The position numbers were made by a program, and so were the translations under genes. From assembly GCF_002902945.1 (NCBI RefSeq), contig NZ_CP026103.1, positions 744,001 through 808,000 on the forward strand: a stretch of DNA of 64,000 nucleotides, given 5' to 3'. Source of the stretch: Paraburkholderia caribensis (lineage in GTDB: Bacteria; Pseudomonadota; Gammaproteobacteria; Burkholderiales; Burkholderiaceae). This document shows positions 16,573 through 25,443 of this stretch, one piece after another. Under the pieces are notes generated by a model, which saw only the letters and a list, made by a program, of their open reading frames with translations, did no database searches and had not been told where the DNA came from. Positions within the stretch are counted from its first letter, which is position 1; each line of letters begins with the position of its first letter.

Positions 16573-16743
16573 TGCCGCCCCGCACAGGGGCGACGCGTGA
16601 AGCGCGCTAACGTAACGCGGATGCCAGCGCAAAGGCCGAGCACACCGAACGAAGAGGCATGAAGCGCGCTAACGAAACGCGGATGCCAGCGCAAAACCCA
16701 AGCCCACCCCCCAGCGTCGCAGACAAAAAAAACGCCAACCACC

Positions 16744-16950
16744 TCAACAACACTTCCCAGCGCCCCCAGCATACCTCGCCGCCTGCCGCTCGCGAAAAAA
16801 CTCCTCATACGACATAACCGGGCGATCAGGATGCGCAGCACCCATATGCGCGACGTAAGTCGCATAATCCGGCATCCCGACCATCAACCTCATGGCCTGC
16901 CCCAGATATCGCCCGGCGTTAAGCACATCATCCCGAAGTCCAGAGAACAT
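16744..16950 (-). CDS. ybdD: YbdD/YjiX-family small protein, partner of CstA
   Basis: A 68-residue protein with the family pattern: RYLGQAMRLMVGMPDYATYVAHMGAAHPDRPVMSYEEFF, here given as RLMVGMPDYATYVAHM plus MSYEEFFRERQAARY, and a C-terminal GKCC. YbdD-type proteins are co-transcribed with cstA-type transporters and are reported to be needed for their activity. It begins 12 bases after the cstA stop on the same strand, so it is translated from the same message. The palindromic element follows it. Confidence 0.93.
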   Translation of the reverse strand: MFSGLRDDVLNAGRYLGQAMRLMVGMPDYATYVAHMGAAHPDRPVMSYEEFFRERQAARYAGGAGKCC

Positions 16951-16962
16951 AACGCGCTCCGT

Positions 16963-19041
16963 TTACTGCGTACCGCTTGCACGCTGCCCGGAGGGCAGAA
17001 TCTCGAACGGCGTCTCCCGCACCGTAGGCCGATCCGCGCGTCGCGCACGAACCACCGCCAGCACGCCATAAAACACCACACTCACGACCACGAAAATAAA
17101 CAACCCCGCCAGCGCAGCATCGACATAATCATTGAACATGATCCGATGCATCTGCTCGATCGACTTGGCGGGCGCCACGATCTTGCCCGCATCGGCAGAT
17201 GCACCAAGCTTCGCCGCGTGCGCAAGAAATCCAACCTTCGGATTCGCGTCGAAAATCTTCTGCCAGCCAGCCGTCATCGTACAGACCAGCAACCAGACGG
17301 TCGGCACGAGCGTTACCCACGCAAAACGCTCGCGCTTCATCTTGAACAGCACCACCGTGCCGAGCACCAGCGCAATCCCCGCCAGCATCTGGTTCGAAAT
17401 GCCGAACAGCGGCCACAGCGTATTGATGCCGCCAAGCGGATCGACCACGCCCTGATACAGGAAGTATCCCCAAGCGGCAACACACAGCGCCGTCGCGATC
17501 AGATTCGCCGGCAGCGATTCCGTACGCTTGAGAGCAGGGTGGAACGTGCCCAGCAGATCCTGCAGCATGAAGCGCCCCGCACGCGTACCTGCATCGACGG
17601 CCGTCAAGATGAAGAGCGCTTCGAAAAGAATCGCGAAGTGATACCAGAACGCCATCATCGCCTGGCCGCCAATCACCTGATGGAGAATCTGCGCCATCCC
17701 CACAGCAAGCGTCGGTGCGCCGCCCGCACGCGCGACAATCGTCGTTTCGCCGACGGCCTGCGCGGTTTGCGTCAGCATCTCCGGCGTCAGCATGAAGCCC
17801 CATTGCGATACCGTCTGCGCAACCGCGTCGGGTGTCGTGCCGAGCACGGCAGCAGGCGCATTCATCGCGAAATAGATGCCCGGCTCGATCACGGCAGCCG
17901 CCACCAGCGCCATCACGGCAACGAACGATTCCATCAGCATCGCGCCATAACCGATGAAGCGCGCGTTCTTCTCATTGTCGAGCAGCTTCGGCGTCGTGCC
18001 CGACGAGATCAGCGCGTGGAAGCCCGACACCGCGCCGCAAGCAATCGTGATGAACAGGAACGGGAACAGATTGCCCGACCACACGGGGCCCGTGCCGTCG
18101 ACGAACTTCGTCAGCGCGGGCATCTTGAGTTCCGGCGCGACAACGAGAATGCCGATCGCGAGGCCGAGAATCGTGCCGATCTTCAGGAACGTCGACAGAT
18201 AGTCGCGCGGCGCAAGCAGCAGCCACACCGGCAACACCGATGCGACAAAACCGTAGCCGATCAGAATCCACGTGAGCTGCGTGCCGCTGAACGTGAACCA
18301 CGCGGCGAGCGCGGGATTGTCGTGCACGCTCTGACCGAACACGATCGATGCCATCAGCAGCACGAAGCCGATCACCGACACTTCGCCAATGCGGCCCGGC
18401 CGGATGAAGCGCGTGTAGACGCCCATGAACAGCGCAATGGGGATCGTCGCGGCGACGGTGAACGTGCCCCACGGCGAATTGGTCAGCGCCTTCACGACGA
18501 TCAGAGCGAGCACGGCAAGGATGATCACCATGATGAGGAACGCGCCGAACAGCGCGATCACGCCGGGCACGGTGCCCAGCTCCATCTTCACGAGATCGCC
18601 GAGCGAACGCCCGTCGCGCCGCGTCGAGATGAACAGCACGATGAAGTCCTGCACGGCGCCCGCGAACACGACGCCCGCGAGAATCCACAGCATGCCGGGC
18701 ACGTAGCCCATCTGCGCGGCGAGCACCGGGCCGACCAACGGACCTGCGCCCGCGATCGCCGCGAAGTGATGGCCGAACAGCACGTACTTGTTGGTCGGCA
18801 CGTAGTCGAGACCGTCGTTGTGCCGCACGGCAGGCGTCATGCGCTGGCCGTCGAGTTGCAGCACATGATTCGCAATGAAGCGGCTGTAGAAGCGATAAGC
18901 GATCAGATAGACGCAGACGGCGGCGATCACGACCCAGAGGGCGCTGATCTTCTCGCCGTGCGCAAGCGCGATGGTGCCGAACGCGAAGGCGCCGAGAAGC
19001 GCAACCGCTGTCCAGATCAGAATACTGGATGCCCGATTCAT
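16963..19041 (-). CDS. cstA: CstA-family carbon starvation/pyruvate transporter
   Basis: A 692-residue inner-membrane protein with many hydrophobic segments and CstA signatures: DYVPTNKYVLFGHHFAAIAGAGPLVGPVLA near residue 65 (core FGHHFAAIAGAGPLVGP), ISSGTTPKLLDNE and LWPLFGISNQMLAGIAL. CstA/BtsT proteins take up pyruvate or peptides under carbon limitation. The start at 19041 has a GGAG 8-9 bases upstream. An extension to 19182 is rejected because it lacks a ribosome site. It is divergent from a Cache-domain histidine kinase/response regulator pair, which is likely its controller. Confidence 0.95.
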   Translation of the reverse strand: MNRASSILIWTAVALLGAFAFGTIALAHGEKISALWVVIAAVCVYLIAYRFYSRFIANHVLQLDGQRMTPAVRHNDGLDYVPTNKYVLFGHHFAAIAGAGPLVGPVLAAQMGYVPGMLWILAGVVFAGAVQDFIVLFISTRRDGRSLGDLVKMELGTVPGVIALFGAFLIMVIILAVLALIVVKALTNSPWGTFTVAATIPIALFMGVYTRFIRPGRIGEVSVIGFVLLMASIVFGQSVHDNPALAAWFTFSGTQLTWILIGYGFVASVLPVWLLLAPRDYLSTFLKIGTILGLAIGILVVAPELKMPALTKFVDGTGPVWSGNLFPFLFITIACGAVSGFHALISSGTTPKLLDNEKNARFIGYGAMLMESFVAVMALVAAAVIEPGIYFAMNAPAAVLGTTPDAVAQTVSQWGFMLTPEMLTQTAQAVGETTIVARAGGAPTLAVGMAQILHQVIGGQAMMAFWYHFAILFEALFILTAVDAGTRAGRFMLQDLLGTFHPALKRTESLPANLIATALCVAAWGYFLYQGVVDPLGGINTLWPLFGISNQMLAGIALVLGTVVLFKMKRERFAWVTLVPTVWLLVCTMTAGWQKIFDANPKVGFLAHAAKLGASADAGKIVAPAKSIEQMHRIMFNDYVDAALAGLFIFVVVSVVFYGVLAVVRARRADRPTVRETPFEILPSGQRASGTQ

Positions 19042-19193
19042 GGGAGTCTCCATAATTTTGTTTGCATGCCCGTCAGCGCTCGCCGGCGAGGCCCAATGCA
19101 GCGCGTCGAGGTCGCGCCGCGCATGGTCGAAGATGTGCCATGCTCTTGGGCGTGTAGTATTCGTCTTCGTCGTGTGCGCCACAAGCGCACAAC

Positions 19194-19222
19194 TACGTAA
19201 GCGCGCTACGTAGAATTACGTA
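19194..19222. promoter_or_regulatory. Three TACGTA sites between cstA and the two-component genes
   Basis: TACGTA occurs at 19194, 19207 and 19217, each within the self-complementary context CTACGTA/TACGTAG. The starts are 13 and 10 bases apart. They lie 25-53 bases before the kinase start and about 150 bases before cstA. Phased palindromes of this type suit a NarL/FixJ-type dimeric response regulator. Confidence 0.55.
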
Positions 19223-19246
19223 GGCAGTCCGACTGGCTTTCCGCAG

Positions 19247-20662
19247 ATGAAACTCAAGGCAAAGATCTTTCTGCTCGCCCTCGTGCCGTTTCTGGCCGCG
19301 ATCGCGGGCATTGCGCTCGGGGTGCGCCATCAGGCCACCGCGCTTGCGAGCGCGCAGCACGATACGACGCAATCGGCGTACATGGCGAGCAAGGAAATCG
19401 AGCTTCGTCATTACGTCGATCTCGCCACCAGCGCGATCAGGCCGCTCTATGACGAAGCGGGCGTCAACGCCCGCGACGACGCGCTCCTGCGCCACCGTGC
19501 GCTCGCGATGCTCGAAAAAATGGACTTCGGCCAGGACGGCTACTTCTTCGTCTACGACATGCACGGCCGCTCGCTGATGCATCCGCGCGAGCCGGATCTC
19601 GTCGGACGCGATCTGTGGACCTTGCGCGATCCCGCCGGCTCGCTGACCATCCAGCAACTCATCGCGGCGGCCGCCGAGGGCGGCGGCTATGTGCGCTATG
19701 TGTGGCATCGTCCGTCCACCGGCAAGCTCGCGCCGAAGCTCGGCTATGTCGTGCCGCTGCCGCGCTGGGGCTGGATGCTCGGCACGGGCATCTATCTCGA
19801 CGACGTCGATACCACGCTTGCGCGCATCGACCAACGCGCGTCGTCCGACATTGAGCACACCATGCTATGGATCGGCGCAATCGCGCTGGCGGGGCTGTGC
19901 GTGATCGCCGTGTGCGCGCTGGTGCTGAACGTCAGCGAATACCGCAGCGCCGACGCGAAGCTCAAGCGGCTCGCGCAGCAGGTGGTCGAATCGCAGGAAA
20001 ACGAACGGGCGCGGCTGTCGCGCGAACTGCATGACGGCATCAGCCAGATGCTCGTTTCCGTCAAGCTGCTGCTGGAGTCTGCCCTCGCGCGTTTCGAGCT
20101 GACCGAGCCGCGCGTGCAGCCGGCGGAAGCCGCGCTGTCCACAGGCATCGGGCGGCTCGGCGACGCGCTGCGCGAAGTGCGCCGCATCTCGCATGCACTG
20201 CGTCCTTCGATGCTCGACGATCTCGGGCTGGCGGCAGCGCTCGAACAACTGACGCGCGAACTGAGCACGCAAAGCCATCTGTCGATCGGCTTTACGCAGA
20301 TCGTGCACGATCACGCCGCGCAACTGCCCGACACGGTGAAGACGGCGCTGTTCCGCATCGCGCAGGAAGCGCTGACGAACATCTTCCGGCACGCGCAGGC
20401 GACGCAGGCCGCCGTCGCGCTGGAAGTCAGCGCGCGCCGCGTCACGCTGTCGATCAGCGACGATGGACGTGGCTTCGACGTCGAACGGGTGCAGGCCGAC
20501 CCGAGCGCGGGCGTCGGCTTGCGCAACATGCGCGAGCGGCTGGAGGCGCTGAACGGCGAATTGCAGCTGGTGTCGCGGCCGGGCCATACCCTCGTCACGG
20601 CGACTGCGCCGCTGTTCGCGCAGCAAGCGCTTCACATCGAAATGCAGGCAGACCCTTCATGA
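19247..20662 (+). CDS. Cache-domain sensor histidine kinase (NarL-type HisKA_3)
   Basis: A 471-residue membrane kinase. It has an N-terminal transmembrane helix (residues 7-25) and a periplasmic single-Cache-like domain with GQDGYFFVYDMHGRSLMHP near residue 91 and WGWMLGTGIYLDD. A second transmembrane helix follows near 207-230. The HisKA_3 dimerisation box contains ELHDGISQML with His262 as phosphate acceptor. The HATPase has ISDDGRGFD and GVGLRNMRERLEAL. Cache domains of this form bind small carboxylates. With cstA divergent, pyruvate or a similar acid is a reasonable ligand. The gene overlaps the response regulator by four bases. Confidence 0.92.
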   Translation: MKLKAKIFLLALVPFLAAIAGIALGVRHQATALASAQHDTTQSAYMASKEIELRHYVDLATSAIRPLYDEAGVNARDDALLRHRALAMLEKMDFGQDGYFFVYDMHGRSLMHPREPDLVGRDLWTLRDPAGSLTIQQLIAAAAEGGGYVRYVWHRPSTGKLAPKLGYVVPLPRWGWMLGTGIYLDDVDTTLARIDQRASSDIEHTMLWIGAIALAGLCVIAVCALVLNVSEYRSADAKLKRLAQQVVESQENERARLSRELHDGISQMLVSVKLLLESALARFELTEPRVQPAEAALSTGIGRLGDALREVRRISHALRPSMLDDLGLAAALEQLTRELSTQSHLSIGFTQIVHDHAAQLPDTVKTALFRIAQEALTNIFRHAQATQAAVALEVSARRVTLSISDDGRGFDVERVQADPSAGVGLRNMRERLEALNGELQLVSRPGHTLVTATAPLFAQQALHIEMQADPS

Positions 20663-21300
20663 ACAGTCCAGCGGGCGCGGCGCGCCTCATCCTCGTCGAC
20701 GATCATCCCCTCGTGCGCGACGGCTTGCGCGCACGGCTCGATACCGTGCCGGGTTTCGCCGTGGTCGGCGAAGCGGGTAACGCCGACGAAGCGCTGGCGC
20801 TCGCGGCCGCGCACGAGCCAGACCTCGTGTTGATGGACGTGGGCATGCGAGGGATGAACGGCATTGCGCTCGCCGCGCTGTTTCATGAGCGCTATCCGGG
20901 CATCCGCGTGCTGATGCTGTCGATGCACGACAACGTCGAATACGTGACCCAGGCCGTGCGCGCGGGCGCGAGCGGCTACGTGCTGAAGGATTCGCCGGGC
21001 GCGGAGATCATCCGCGCGATCGGCGCCGTGCTCGACGGCAAGACCTACTTCAGCGAAGGGCTCAGCGCGCGGCTGATACACGCGTCGGCGATGCGCGATC
21101 CGATCGAACGTTTGACGCCGCGCGAGCGCGATATTCTCGACCAACTCGCCGAAGGCTTGTCGAGCAAGCAGATCGCGCAACGCAATGGTCTATCGGTGCG
21201 TACCGTCGAAACGCATCGGCTGAATCTCAAGCGCAAGCTCGAGATAGAAGGGCAGGCCGAATTGATCAAGTTCGCGGTGGAGCATCGGCGCACGGAGTGA
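20659..21300 (+). CDS. NarL/FixJ-family response regulator
   Basis: A 213-residue regulator with a receiver domain (LVDDHPLVRDGL, phospho-acceptor Asp60 in LVLMDVGM, Lys in YVLKDSPG) and a C-terminal LuxR-type HTH (LTPRERDILDQLAEGLSSKQ, then RTVETHRLNLKRKL). It is translationally coupled to the upstream kinase through ATGA, so the two form a dedicated pair. Probable targets are its own promoter and cstA through the TACGTA repeats. Confidence 0.95.
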   Translation: MNSPAGAARLILVDDHPLVRDGLRARLDTVPGFAVVGEAGNADEALALAAAHEPDLVLMDVGMRGMNGIALAALFHERYPGIRVLMLSMHDNVEYVTQAVRAGASGYVLKDSPGAEIIRAIGAVLDGKTYFSEGLSARLIHASAMRDPIERLTPRERDILDQLAEGLSSKQIAQRNGLSVRTVETHRLNLKRKLEIEGQAELIKFAVEHRRTE

Positions 21301-21331
21301 GCCGTGCCGAAGGCTGGCGGCAGTTTGCCGC

Positions 21332-21673
21332 TCACACCTTTCTGACGAATTCCGATTTCAGACTCATGGCGCCGAAGCCATCGATCTTGCAATCGATATC
21401 GTGGTCGCTGTCCACCAGCCGGATGTTTTTCACCTTGGTGCCCATCTTGATCACGCCTGCCGAGCCTTTCAGCTTCAGGTCCTTGATGACAGTCACGGTA
21501 TCGCCGTCCTGCAAGACGTTTCCGGCTGAATCGCGATAGACCTTTGCGGCTGTTTCGGGCGGCATGGCCGACTGCGTCGACCATTCATGCGCACATTCCG
21601 GGCAGATGTACACGCCCCCGTCTTCGTACGTGAATCCGGAATTGCATTGCGGACAAGGGGGTAGCGTGCTCAT
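21332..21673 (-). CDS. yjdM: YjdM/PhnA-family zinc-ribbon protein
   Basis: A 113-residue protein with an N-terminal zinc ribbon (CPQC at residue 7, CPEC at residue 24) followed by the PhnA/YjdM domain: DSAGNVLQDGDTVTVIKDLK, GVIKMGTKVKNIRLV and DCKIDGFGAMSLKSEFV. The family is widespread and its function is unclear. It is not a phosphonoacetate hydrolase despite the old PhnA name. It is convergent with the response regulator, 31 bases apart. Confidence 0.95.
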   Translation of the reverse strand: MSTLPPCPQCNSGFTYEDGGVYICPECAHEWSTQSAMPPETAAKVYRDSAGNVLQDGDTVTVIKDLKLKGSAGVIKMGTKVKNIRLVDSDHDIDCKIDGFGAMSLKSEFVRKV

Positions 21674-21753
21674 GAGTATTCCTTGATGCCAGCGTCGGCG
21701 GTAAAAGCGCGCAAGTATAGCGCTGTCGACGATGGGCTTTCCTGGAATCTGTG

Positions 21754-22434
21754 TCAGTCGCTGATCGCGTCAACGGGCGCTTGTGCATCCGTGCTCTTCG
21801 TATTCCGCTTCGGCCTGCGCACGGCACGCAATGTTCCGCTGTTGCCGCCGCCGCAAAAGAACTGCTCGGCTCCATCCGATTCGACGCCCGACACCCGGAC
21901 CCCTTCCGGCATATCGAGCATCTCCAGCACTTCACCCGTGCGCGGATCGACGTGCCGCAAATCGCTCTGATCGCCTTCCCACGTGCCGTGCCACAGTTCG
22001 CCGTCCACCCACGTCACGCCCGTCACGAAACGGTTCGATTCGATGGTGCGAAGTATCGCGCCCGTTGCTGGATCGAGCTGATGGATCTTGCGCTCCTGAT
22101 ACTGCCCGACCCACAACGCGCCTTCCGCCCACGCAAGCCCTGAGTTGCTGCCGGCGGGTGCCGGAAGCGTCGCGAGCACGGCGCCCGTCTGCGGGTCCAC
22201 CTTGCGGATCTGGTCGCCGGCGATCTGGTACAGGTGCTGTCCGTCGAACGCCGTGCCTGCTGTCGCGGGAACCCCGATCGAACGCACCGTTTTCCCGCTC
22301 GAAGGGTCCAGCGCGTTGACCGCTTCGCCCGATGCGAACCACACATGCTGGCCGTCGTAGGTGACGCCATGCACGTTGTCGATGCCCGGAAAAGGTCCAT
22401 ATTCACGCACGATTTCAGCAGGTGAGCGTTTCAT
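21754..22434 (-). CDS. Beta-propeller protein (glutamine cyclotransferase/Vgb-like)
   Basis: A 226-residue cytoplasmic protein built of repeated short blades: HGVTYDGQHVWFASG, GTAFDGQHLYQIAGDQ, SGLAWAEGALWVGQYQ and TGVTWVDGELWHGTW. The blades follow the YVTN/Vgb pattern seen in glutamine cyclotransferase-like and virginiamycin lyase-like proteins. No signal peptide is visible. It is 38 bases downstream of a regulator on the same strand, so the two are likely co-transcribed. The substrate is unknown. Confidence 0.75.
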   Translation of the reverse strand: MKRSPAEIVREYGPFPGIDNVHGVTYDGQHVWFASGEAVNALDPSSGKTVRSIGVPATAGTAFDGQHLYQIAGDQIRKVDPQTGAVLATLPAPAGSNSGLAWAEGALWVGQYQERKIHQLDPATGAILRTIESNRFVTGVTWVDGELWHGTWEGDQSDLRHVDPRTGEVLEMLDMPEGVRVSGVESDGAEQFFCGGGNSGTLRAVRRPKRNTKSTDAQAPVDAISD

Positions 22435-22472
22435 GCTTGCGTCCTCGTCGGTGAAGTGTCGAGCCTTAGATG

Positions 22473-23693
22473 CTAATCGATGGGCAGCGCGGCGGGGAGT
22501 AACAAGGCTGTCGCGAAACCCGGCATGGGCGGCATGGTCCAGCGGCGCGCGCGACCCTGACCGAACGACTGCACCTTGCCCGTCGACGCGAGCGTATCGA
22601 GCGCGCGCTGCACGGTTCGCTGACTGGCGCCGAGTGCGAGCGCGAGCGCGGAACTGGACCAGGATTCGCCGTCCGCCAGCAAGGCCAGCAACGACGCGTG
22701 TTCCTCTTCGACGGGCCGCGCCAGCACGACGACTTCGGACGCGCGGCGCGGCGTGAGCGCAAAGCCGCGCTTCGTTGCATCGATATCGGCGAGCGCGCCG
22801 AGCATCGTGCGCAGCCGTCCTATCTCGACACGCAGGCGCGCGCGATGCGATTCGTCCGCATGCTTCATGCGGAATGCGCGTTCGATCAACGTGTCGCGCG
22901 GCACGTCGCCGGGCCAGGCTTCGGCCAGCGTTCGCGCAAGCGTGAACAGCACGGGGCGCGTCGCCAGCGGCACGGCGTGGTCCGCGTCGCGCACGGCATA
23001 ACGGCAGGCGTCGATGACGAGCGCTTTCGACGCCATCAGCGCTTCGACTTCTTCGAGCAGCAAAAGCCGCTCGTCGCCGCCTGCGATCAGACGCGCTGCG
23101 GGCGTATCGAGCAGACGCGCGGCACTTTCCACTTCCGCGGCGAGACCGGGAATGCCGGCATGGCGCGCGGCACGTTCCGCTCTCGCCAGCGCCGCGCGCG
23201 CGGTCTTCGTGCGCAGACGGCGCATCGCGATGCCCGCGACGATCAGCTCGTGCGCGGCGCTCGATGCAGGCGGAAACGGCGCGGAATCGAGACCGTCGAG
23301 CAGCCGCTCGGCCTCGTCGAGATGTCCGACCAGCAGCAGGCGGCGGACCTGAAGATTGCGCGCGTGCGCGGCGTTGAGCGTGTCGTCATGCGCTTCGAGC
23401 GTCTGGCGGGCGGCTTCGAGTGATTTCGCGGGCCAGCCGAGATCGCGGGACGCGAGCGCAATCTCCGCTTCGGCAACGATGCATCGCGCGCGGGCAACGG
23501 CGTCCCTCGGACCGAAGGCGCGCGCCGCGCTGCGAATCAGCGACTTCGCACGCACGAGGTCGCCCAGCTGCGCCATCGCGATGCCGCGCAGCGCGAGGGC
23601 GGGCGCGTCGTCGCGCAACGCGACGCGGTTCAGCGCACCGAGGGGATTACCCGCGGCGAGCGAGCGCGCGGCGGCTGCGAGGGTTGCGTCCAT
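22473..23693 (-). CDS. Transcriptional regulator with two putative DNA-binding domains
   Basis: A 406-residue protein. Residues 1-210 look like helical TPR-type repeats (many Ala/Leu/Arg helices such as ARCIVAEAEIALASRDLGWP). Residues 220-330 resemble an OmpR/BTAD-type winged helix (LARTLAEAWPGDVPRDTLIE, RARLRVEIGRLRTMLGAL, TKRGFALTPRR). The C-terminal part (SSALALALGASQRTVQRALD) is a second HTH with a wing (GKVQSFGQGRARRW). It probably acts on the divergent DUF899 gene and the beta-propeller gene. An upstream in-frame start at 23726 is less likely. Confidence 0.7.
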   Translation of the reverse strand: MDATLAAAARSLAAGNPLGALNRVALRDDAPALALRGIAMAQLGDLVRAKSLIRSAARAFGPRDAVARARCIVAEAEIALASRDLGWPAKSLEAARQTLEAHDDTLNAAHARNLQVRRLLLVGHLDEAERLLDGLDSAPFPPASSAAHELIVAGIAMRRLRTKTARAALARAERAARHAGIPGLAAEVESAARLLDTPAARLIAGGDERLLLLEEVEALMASKALVIDACRYAVRDADHAVPLATRPVLFTLARTLAEAWPGDVPRDTLIERAFRMKHADESHRARLRVEIGRLRTMLGALADIDATKRGFALTPRRASEVVVLARPVEEEHASLLALLADGESWSSSALALALGASQRTVQRALDTLASTGKVQSFGQGRARRWTMPPMPGFATALLLPAALPID

Positions 23694-23816
23694 CTGAATC
23701 ACGCCACACTTGTCACTCCCGTCCATTGGATGTCCCGCACTAATCTAGCACGACACGTTTCATCCACATCAGTTTCATCGGCATCACGCAGCGGACACCC
23801 AACGGAGGGACGAAAG

Positions 23817-24581
23817 ATGAGCAAGCATACGGTCGCCACACGCGACGCATGGCTGAAAGCACGCCTCGAATTGCTGGAAGCGGAGAAGGCATTGACGCGG
23901 CGCAGCGACGAACTTGCGCGGCAGCGTGAGGCGCTGCCGTGGGTGAAGATCGACAAGCCGTACCGTTTCGAAACGGAAGAAGGCAGCGCGACGTTGCCGG
24001 AACTCTTCAGAGGACGCTCGCAACTGATCGTCTATCACTTCATGTTCGGCCCTGATTACACGGCAGGTTGTCCGTCTTGCTCGGCGATTGCGGATGGCTT
24101 CGACGGCGTCGCCGTGCATCTCGCGAATCACGATGTGACGCTGATGGCCGTGTCGCGCGCGCCGCTCGCGAAGTTGCAGTCGTACAAGCAGCGGATGGGA
24201 TGGAAGTTTCCGTGGGCCTCCACGGACGGCAGCGATTTCAACTTCGATTTCAGCGTGTCGTTTACGGAAGCGCAGCAGCGCGAGGGCGACATCGAGTACA
24301 ACTTCGAACGGGCGGGCCATGCAATGGATATGACGCCCGCGCCGGAACCCGTCGTGCGGTTCGCGGCCAGTTGCGGCACCGACGTGCCCACGTATTCGCG
24401 CGACCGGCCGGGCATCAGTACCTTCGTGCGCGAGGACGGCGTGGTGTATCACGCGTATTCGTCCTATGCGCGCGGTGTGGACGGATTGTGGGGCATGTAC
24501 CAGTGGCTGGACCGCGCGCCGAAAGGGCGCAACGAGAAGGGCATCTGGTGGCGGCGCCACGACGAGTACGAACGGCGTTGA
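23817..24581 (+). CDS. DUF899 thioredoxin-fold protein
   Basis: A 254-residue member of the DUF899 family. It has an N-terminal helix (AWLKARLELLEAEKALTRR), WVKIDKPYRFE, LIVYHFMFGPDYTAGCPSCS with a CxxC pair around residue 93, and HAYSSYARGVDGLWGMYQWLD near the C terminus. The thioredoxin-like fold and CxxC suggest redox chemistry, but no activity has been established that I know of. ATG 23817 follows GGAGGGA. It is divergent from the double-domain regulator and 34 bases before a DUF2182 gene. Confidence 0.93.
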   Translation: MSKHTVATRDAWLKARLELLEAEKALTRRSDELARQREALPWVKIDKPYRFETEEGSATLPELFRGRSQLIVYHFMFGPDYTAGCPSCSAIADGFDGVAVHLANHDVTLMAVSRAPLAKLQSYKQRMGWKFPWASTDGSDFNFDFSVSFTEAQQREGDIEYNFERAGHAMDMTPAPEPVVRFAASCGTDVPTYSRDRPGISTFVREDGVVYHAYSSYARGVDGLWGMYQWLDRAPKGRNEKGIWWRRHDEYERR

Positions 24582-24615
24582 GGTGCGGCGTGGACTTCGC
24601 GGGCGTTTCGTGCGA

Positions 24616-25401
24616 ATGGGCACCTTGAAGGCCGTGGCAAATCCGCGAGCGTCGCGGCGCGCCTTCTTCGGCGTTGCGGCGCTCGTCTTCGTGGCTGCGG
24701 CGGCGCTGACGGTCGCCGGATGCGTGTCGATGCAGACGATGAGCGAACTGCCGATGCCGGGCGGCTGGTCGATGTCGATGACATGGGCGCCGATGTGCGG
24801 GCAGAAATGGCCTCGCGTCGCCGCGACGTTCGTCGGCATGTGGATGGTGATGATGGTCGCGATGATGTTGCCGTCGCTCGCGCCGGTGTTGTGGCGCTAT
24901 CACGAAGCCATGGGCGAAGGGGGCTCGATGCGCGCGAGCAGGATGACTGCGCTGGCGGGCGTGGGCTATTTTTCGGTGTGGGCTGTTCTCGGCGTGATCG
25001 TGTTCGTGCTGGGCGTCGCGCTGATGTCGCTCGCGTTGCGCGTGCCGTCGATGGCGCGCGCGGTTCCCATCGCGGCGGCCTGCGTCGTGCCGCTAGCCGG
25101 CATCCTGCAGTTCAGCAGATGGAAGTCGCGTTATCTGGCGTGCGGCCGCATGCTGACCGCGACGCACAGCGCAAGCAAAGCGTGGACGGGCGGCATGCGT
25201 CTCGGCGTGCATTGCATCTTGTGCTGCGCCGGACTGACGGCGGTGCTGCTCGTCAACGGCACGATGGACCTGCGCGCGATGGCATGCGTGACGCTGGCGA
25301 TCACAGCCGAACGTCTCGCGCCGTTTCCCGATCGCATTGCCCGAGCGACAGGCGCTATCGTCGTGGTTAGGGGCTTATGGATGCTCTTGCAGGCATCTTG
25401 A
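24616..25401 (+). CDS. DUF2182 integral membrane protein
   Basis: A 261-residue multi-pass membrane protein with about six hydrophobic segments. Family features are MWMVMMVAMMLPSLAPVLWRYH (core MVMMVAMMLPSLAPVL), QFSRWKSRYLACGR and GMRLGVHCILCCAGLTAVLL. DUF2182 proteins are predicted metal-binding membrane proteins, and the Met-rich and Cys residues fit that idea. The gene immediately follows DUF899, a combination that suggests a joint redox or metal role. The exact function is unknown. Confidence 0.88.
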   Translation: MGTLKAVANPRASRRAFFGVAALVFVAAAALTVAGCVSMQTMSELPMPGGWSMSMTWAPMCGQKWPRVAATFVGMWMVMMVAMMLPSLAPVLWRYHEAMGEGGSMRASRMTALAGVGYFSVWAVLGVIVFVLGVALMSLALRVPSMARAVPIAAACVVPLAGILQFSRWKSRYLACGRMLTATHSASKAWTGGMRLGVHCILCCAGLTAVLLVNGTMDLRAMACVTLAITAERLAPFPDRIARATGAIVVVRGLWMLLQAS

Positions 25402-25443
25402 CCAAAGGCACGCACGCGAGACCACCGCGTGCCGGCCGCAGCA

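Larger units (their letters stand above)
15850..16733. repeat. Long non-coding palindromic repeat element between convergent genes
   Basis: Nearly 900 bases with no credible gene. The two outer ends are inverted copies (TTTTTGTCTGCGACGCTGGG at the left; its complement ending in AGACAAAAAAAACGCC at the right). Further in are inverted copies of a block with its own hairpin, and closest to the centre a perfect 27-bp inverted pair. The centre (16258-16340) is an unpaired loop. It contains no transposase. It resembles dispersed repeats I associate with Paraburkholderia genomes, and may serve as a bidirectional terminator between lysR and ybdD. Confidence 0.85.

Noticed and set aside
16831..19200. 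789-codon plus-strand open frame opposite cstA
   Set aside because: Composition is His/Arg/Glu-rich and matches no protein. The opposite strand encodes an evident CstA with membrane segments.
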